Below, one piece after another: positions 61,607 through 64,000 of a stretch of 64,000 bases of DNA (its first letter is position 1; every line of letters begins with the position of its first letter). The DNA is from Starkeya sp. ORNL1 (GTDB lineage Bacteria; Pseudomonadota; Alphaproteobacteria; Rhizobiales; Xanthobacteraceae). The DNA lies in NCBI RefSeq assembly GCF_012971745.1, contig NZ_CP048834.1, forward strand, positions 620,001-684,000. Reading direction: 5' to 3'. The position numbers were made by a program, and so were the translations under genes. The notes beneath the pieces are model-generated. The model was not told where the DNA came from, made no database searches, and was given only the letters and a program-made list of their open reading frames with translations.

Positions 61607-62216
61607 AGCTACCTCCTCGAAGCAGCGACGATGACCGGTTTAACCGCAGAAGGCCGACCTGTTCTTACGCGAATAAACCGAATTCTGAGCGCAGCCACGC
61701 CATGCGCCGGTCGCGATGCGGCGGCGCTTGAGCATTCGGATCGGGTGATCCAGAATTTGCAGATATCGTAGGTCAGGTGACGTCCCGGATTCGTGCGCAT
61801 GGGCGACGGTTGTCAGCCGGGGCGGATGCGACGAAGACCGACAGCGGCGAGCCTCCCAGCCAGCCAATGCTTTATCTTATTCCAAACATATTATAGCTGT
61901 TTTCGAACTATTTCAACTGCAAGTCAGCATTAACTTGCATCGCCTTGTGCCGAGGTAAGATAAGACCACCAGATTACGCCGGGATGTTTCGAAAATTCGA
62001 CGCCCGCAATGATTTACTTCGTTTTTATGGACGCTCTCTGCGGTGAAAGTATAGAGATATTGCAGAACTGCGGCAATTACTCGATATATATGATGCTTAA
62101 CGATGCAATGGTGATCCTTTTCCATCGCTGATTATCCGGAGAAATATTTGCCTAGATACGAAAGCGCCGCGCGCGGGGCACTTTCGATTGCCGAACGTCT
62201 CGGAATTTCCGTATCC
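61607..62216. other. 610-base AT-rich intergenic region
   Basis: The stretch is markedly richer in A and T than either flank (for example 61860-62110), and no convincing gene was seen. Short frames on the minus strand (around 61913-62125) have no RBS or family. It must carry the promoter of the fusion operon and the 3' end of the gene at 62217. The base composition suggests acquired DNA or a large regulatory region. Confidence 0.55.
61890..61916 (-). promoter_or_regulatory. Candidate sigma-70-type promoter for the FAD-methyltransferase operon
   Basis: On the minus strand TTGAAA (61911-61916) and TATAAT (61890-61895) are separated by 15 bases, an unusually good match for a GC-rich genome. It lies about 285 bases from the ATG at 61606, so the leader would be long. 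This is a visual match only. Confidence 0.35.
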
Positions 62217-63107
62217 TTACCGCTCGGGCGACACGGTGTGGTTGGCTAGCATTTCGAGCGCCTTGACCATCGCCGAGTGATCCCACGCCGCGCCGCCATG
62301 GGCCGCGCAGGCGCTGAACAGCTGCTGGGCGAGGGCGGTGGCCGGCAGCGAAAGCTGCAGCTGGCGCGCGCCGGACAAAGCGAGGTTCAGGTCCTTCTGG
62401 TGCAGCTCGATGCGGAAGCCGGGCGCGAAGGTGCGCTTGACGATGCGTTCGCCATGCACTTCGAGGATGCGCGAATTGGCGAAGCCGCCCATCAGCGCCT
62501 GGCGCACCTTGGCCGGATCGGCGCCGGCCTTGGAGGCGAACAGCAGCGCTTCGCTGACCGCGAGGATGTTCAGCGCGACGATGATCTGGTTCGCCACCTT
62601 GGTGGTCTGGCCATCGCCATTGCCGCCGACCAGGGTGATGTTCTTGCCCATCTTCTCGAACAGCGGCTTCACCGTCTCGAAGGCAGCCTCCGGGCCACCG
62701 ACCATGATGGTGAGCGAAGCGGCCTTGGCGCCGACCTCGCCGCCGGAGACCGGGGCGTCGAGATAGTCGCAGCCGAGTTCGTTGATCTTTTTCGCGAACT
62801 CCTTGGTCTCGACCGGGGCGATCGAGCTCATGTCGACGACGATCTTGCCCGCGGTAAGGCCGGCGGCGACGCCGCCCTCACCGAACAGCACACGCCCGAC
62901 ATCATGCGTATCGGGCAGCATGGTGAAGACGATGTCGGCCTGTCCCGCCACGTCCGCAGAGCTGACACAGGCAATGGCGCCGGCCTCCTTAAGCGCCCGC
63001 GGCAAGCCGCTGCGCGAATGGCCATAGAGCTCGTGGCCTGCCGCCAGCAGGTGGCCCGCCATCGGTGCGCCCATGATGCCGAGACCGACAAATCCAACCT
63101 TCGCCAT
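62217..63107 (-). CDS. 2-hydroxy-3-oxopropionate (tartronate semialdehyde) reductase
   Basis: A 296-residue beta-hydroxyacid dehydrogenase that reduces tartronate semialdehyde to D-glycerate with NAD(P)H. GFVGLGIMGAPMAGHL at residues 5-20 is the cofactor-binding fold, DAPVSGGEVGA is the substrate-binding loop, and TKVANQIIVALNI carries the catalytic Lys. HQKDLNLAL in the C-terminal domain fits GarR/GlxR proteins. It follows the aldolase gene by 26 bases on the same strand, so the two form a glucarate/galactarate or glyoxylate-to-glycerate operon. Confidence 0.93.
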   Translation of the reverse strand: MAKVGFVGLGIMGAPMAGHLLAAGHELYGHSRSGLPRALKEAGAIACVSSADVAGQADIVFTMLPDTHDVGRVLFGEGGVAAGLTAGKIVVDMSSIAPVETKEFAKKINELGCDYLDAPVSGGEVGAKAASLTIMVGGPEAAFETVKPLFEKMGKNITLVGGNGDGQTTKVANQIIVALNILAVSEALLFASKAGADPAKVRQALMGGFANSRILEVHGERIVKRTFAPGFRIELHQKDLNLALSGARQLQLSLPATALAQQLFSACAAHGGAAWDHSAMVKALEMLANHTVSPER

Positions 63108-63133
63108 CCGTCTTTCCTCGATGCCTTGAGCTG

Positions 63134-63898
63134 TCAGGACTTGTACTTGCGGGCGATAGCTTCGGTCGTGCGCGCCAGCGTGCCGGTATCGATGCCGACC
63201 GCGGTGAAGACGCAGCCGGCCGCCATGTAGCGCCGCGCCAGCGTCTCGTCGCCGGTGAGGATGCCGGCGCGATTGCCCGCCGCGAGGATGCGCCCGATCG
63301 TCTTCTCGATCAGCTCGACGATGAACGGATTGCCCTGATCGCCCAGATAGCCATAGTCCGAGGACAGGTCGCCCGGCCCGATGAACAGCCCGTCTATGCC
63401 CGGCACGGCGGCGATGGCTTCGAGATTGTCCAGGCCGAGCCGGGTCTCGATCTGCACCAGCAGGCAGATCTCCTCATGCGCGCGGTGGTGATAGTTCTGG
63501 ACCCGGCCGAAGCGCGAGGCCCGGCTGGCACCGGCAAAGCCGCGAATCCCGTCCGGCGGGAAACGTGTCGCCGCCACCACGGCCCGGGCCTGCTCCACCG
63601 TCTCGACCATGGGGATCAGGAAGCTCTGCACGCCGATGTCGAGATAGCGCTTGATGACGATGGGGTCGTTCTCCGGCACCCGCAGAATGGGATGCGTCGG
63701 GTTCTCCATCATCGACTGCAGCTGCCCGAGGATAGCCGGCACATCGTTCGGCGCATGCTCGGCATCAAGCAGCAGCCAATCGAAGCCGGAGCCGGCGAGG
63801 ATCTCGGTGGCGGTATTGCTCACCATGCTGTTCCAGAAGCCGATCTGCTGCTGGCCGGCCAATATGGCGCGCTTGAAGGTATTTACGGGCAGGTCCAC
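63134..63898 (-). CDS. HpcH/HpaI-family aldolase (2-dehydro-3-deoxyglucarate aldolase type)
   Basis: A 254-residue class II, metal-dependent aldolase. GFDWLLLDAEHAPNDV carries the His general base, RVPENDP and LIPMVETVEQAR are core segments, QIETRLGLDNL and FIGPGDLSSDYG supply the metal ligands. GarL-type enzymes split 5-keto-4-deoxyglucarate into pyruvate and tartronate semialdehyde, the substrate of the reductase that follows; related HpaI enzymes act on 4-hydroxy-2-oxoheptanedioate. The downstream reductase favours the GarL assignment. Confidence 0.9.
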   Translation of the reverse strand: MDLPVNTFKRAILAGQQQIGFWNSMVSNTATEILAGSGFDWLLLDAEHAPNDVPAILGQLQSMMENPTHPILRVPENDPIVIKRYLDIGVQSFLIPMVETVEQARAVVAATRFPPDGIRGFAGASRASRFGRVQNYHHRAHEEICLLVQIETRLGLDNLEAIAAVPGIDGLFIGPGDLSSDYGYLGDQGNPFIVELIEKTIGRILAAGNRAGILTGDETLARRYMAAGCVFTAVGIDTGTLARTTEAIARKYKS

Positions 63899-63941
63899 GT
63901 GTGAGGTCCTCTTGAAACGATGGGCGAGAGAAGGGCGCGCG

Positions 63942-64000
63942 CTATTCGGCGAGCGCTTCCTTGCGCTTGCGCAGCAAAGCGGGCGAGAGCATCGCGAGAA
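63942..64000 (-). CDS. C-terminal end of a gene cut by the window edge
   Basis: The minus strand reads an open frame of about 19 codons (LAMLSPALLRKRKEALAE then TAG at 63942) at the right edge. The basic tail after a hydrophobic segment suits the end of a membrane transporter such as an MFS carboxylate carrier, which would fit the neighbouring sugar-acid genes, but only the tail is visible. Confidence 0.5.
   Translation of the reverse strand, partial: LAMLSPALLRKRKEALAE

Noticed and set aside
61913..62125. 70-codon minus-strand frame in the AT-rich gap
   Set aside because: No ribosome-binding site, unusual composition and no family similarity; stop codons being rare here by chance is sufficient explanation.
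38231..63898. A single pathway linking the enolase-superfamily enzyme with the glucarate-type aldolase and reductase
   Set aside because: They are more than 20 kb apart, with unrelated genes and regulation between them; the link would rest on family chemistry alone.

Overview
The window is high-GC DNA from an alphaproteobacterium, most likely of the order Hyphomicrobiales (Rhizobiales) and perhaps the Xanthobacteraceae. The order is inferred from gene content: a phosphatidylcholine synthase, an IalB-family protein, DUF930- and DUF982-like small proteins, a HisKA_2-type hybrid kinase, two Ku proteins beside LigD, and many intergenic palindromic repeats of the CGTCATCC...GGATGACG type. The family is a guess. 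There is no rRNA, CRISPR array, prophage or recognisable insertion sequence. One tRNA (Lys, UUU) is present.

Layout. Bases 1-8.2 kb: 3' part of tgt, wrbA, tRNA-Lys, a Tat-exported cyclase-family hydrolase, a Nif11-leader-like small protein, tusA, and the molybdenum-cofactor genes mobB and mobA, then recG. 8.3-20.4 kb: sdhE-mfd, a Tat-exported oligopeptide-type binding protein, ialB-like, hspQ, an AEC carrier, a UbiH-type hydroxylase, pcs and a quinone oxidoreductase. 20.7-28.8 kb: a probable operon with a BMP/nucleoside-type ABC transporter (ATPase, two permeases, binding protein), two M20 amidohydrolases/peptidases and a membrane protein; it looks built for uptake and deamidation of a purine- or ureide-like compound. 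29-35 kb: an alpha/beta hydrolase, rimO, an ABM-domain protein, a Cache-like secreted protein and several small unknowns. 35.2-38.2 kb: an overlapping three-gene phosphorelay (CHASE3 kinase, single-domain receiver, REC-HisKA_2 kinase).

38.2-48.3 kb is a catabolic island: aldehyde dehydrogenase and an enolase-superfamily enzyme diverge from a MocR-type regulator, followed by a PotD-type binding protein with a single-base frameshift, PotA/B/C-type transporter genes and a GMC alcohol oxidoreductase. The two promoter regions that flank the MocR gene share a repeated half-site. 48.3-52.5 kb is a complete NHEJ set (ku, ligD, ku). It adjoins a chromate-resistance pair (rhodanese-ChrB, ChrA). 55-57.9 kb holds nicotinamidase overlapping an orphan BrnA-like antitoxin, a glutathione S-transferase and a PNPOx-fold protein.

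57.5-61.6 kb is the most unusual stretch: a 727-residue protein joins an FAD amine-oxidase-like domain to a SAM methyltransferase domain and is followed closely by a membrane-anchored protein and a secreted protein of unknown function. It sits behind a 610-base AT-rich intergenic region. The right edge holds a glucarate/glycerate-type pair (tartronate semialdehyde reductase, HpcH/HpaI-type aldolase) and the last codons of another gene.
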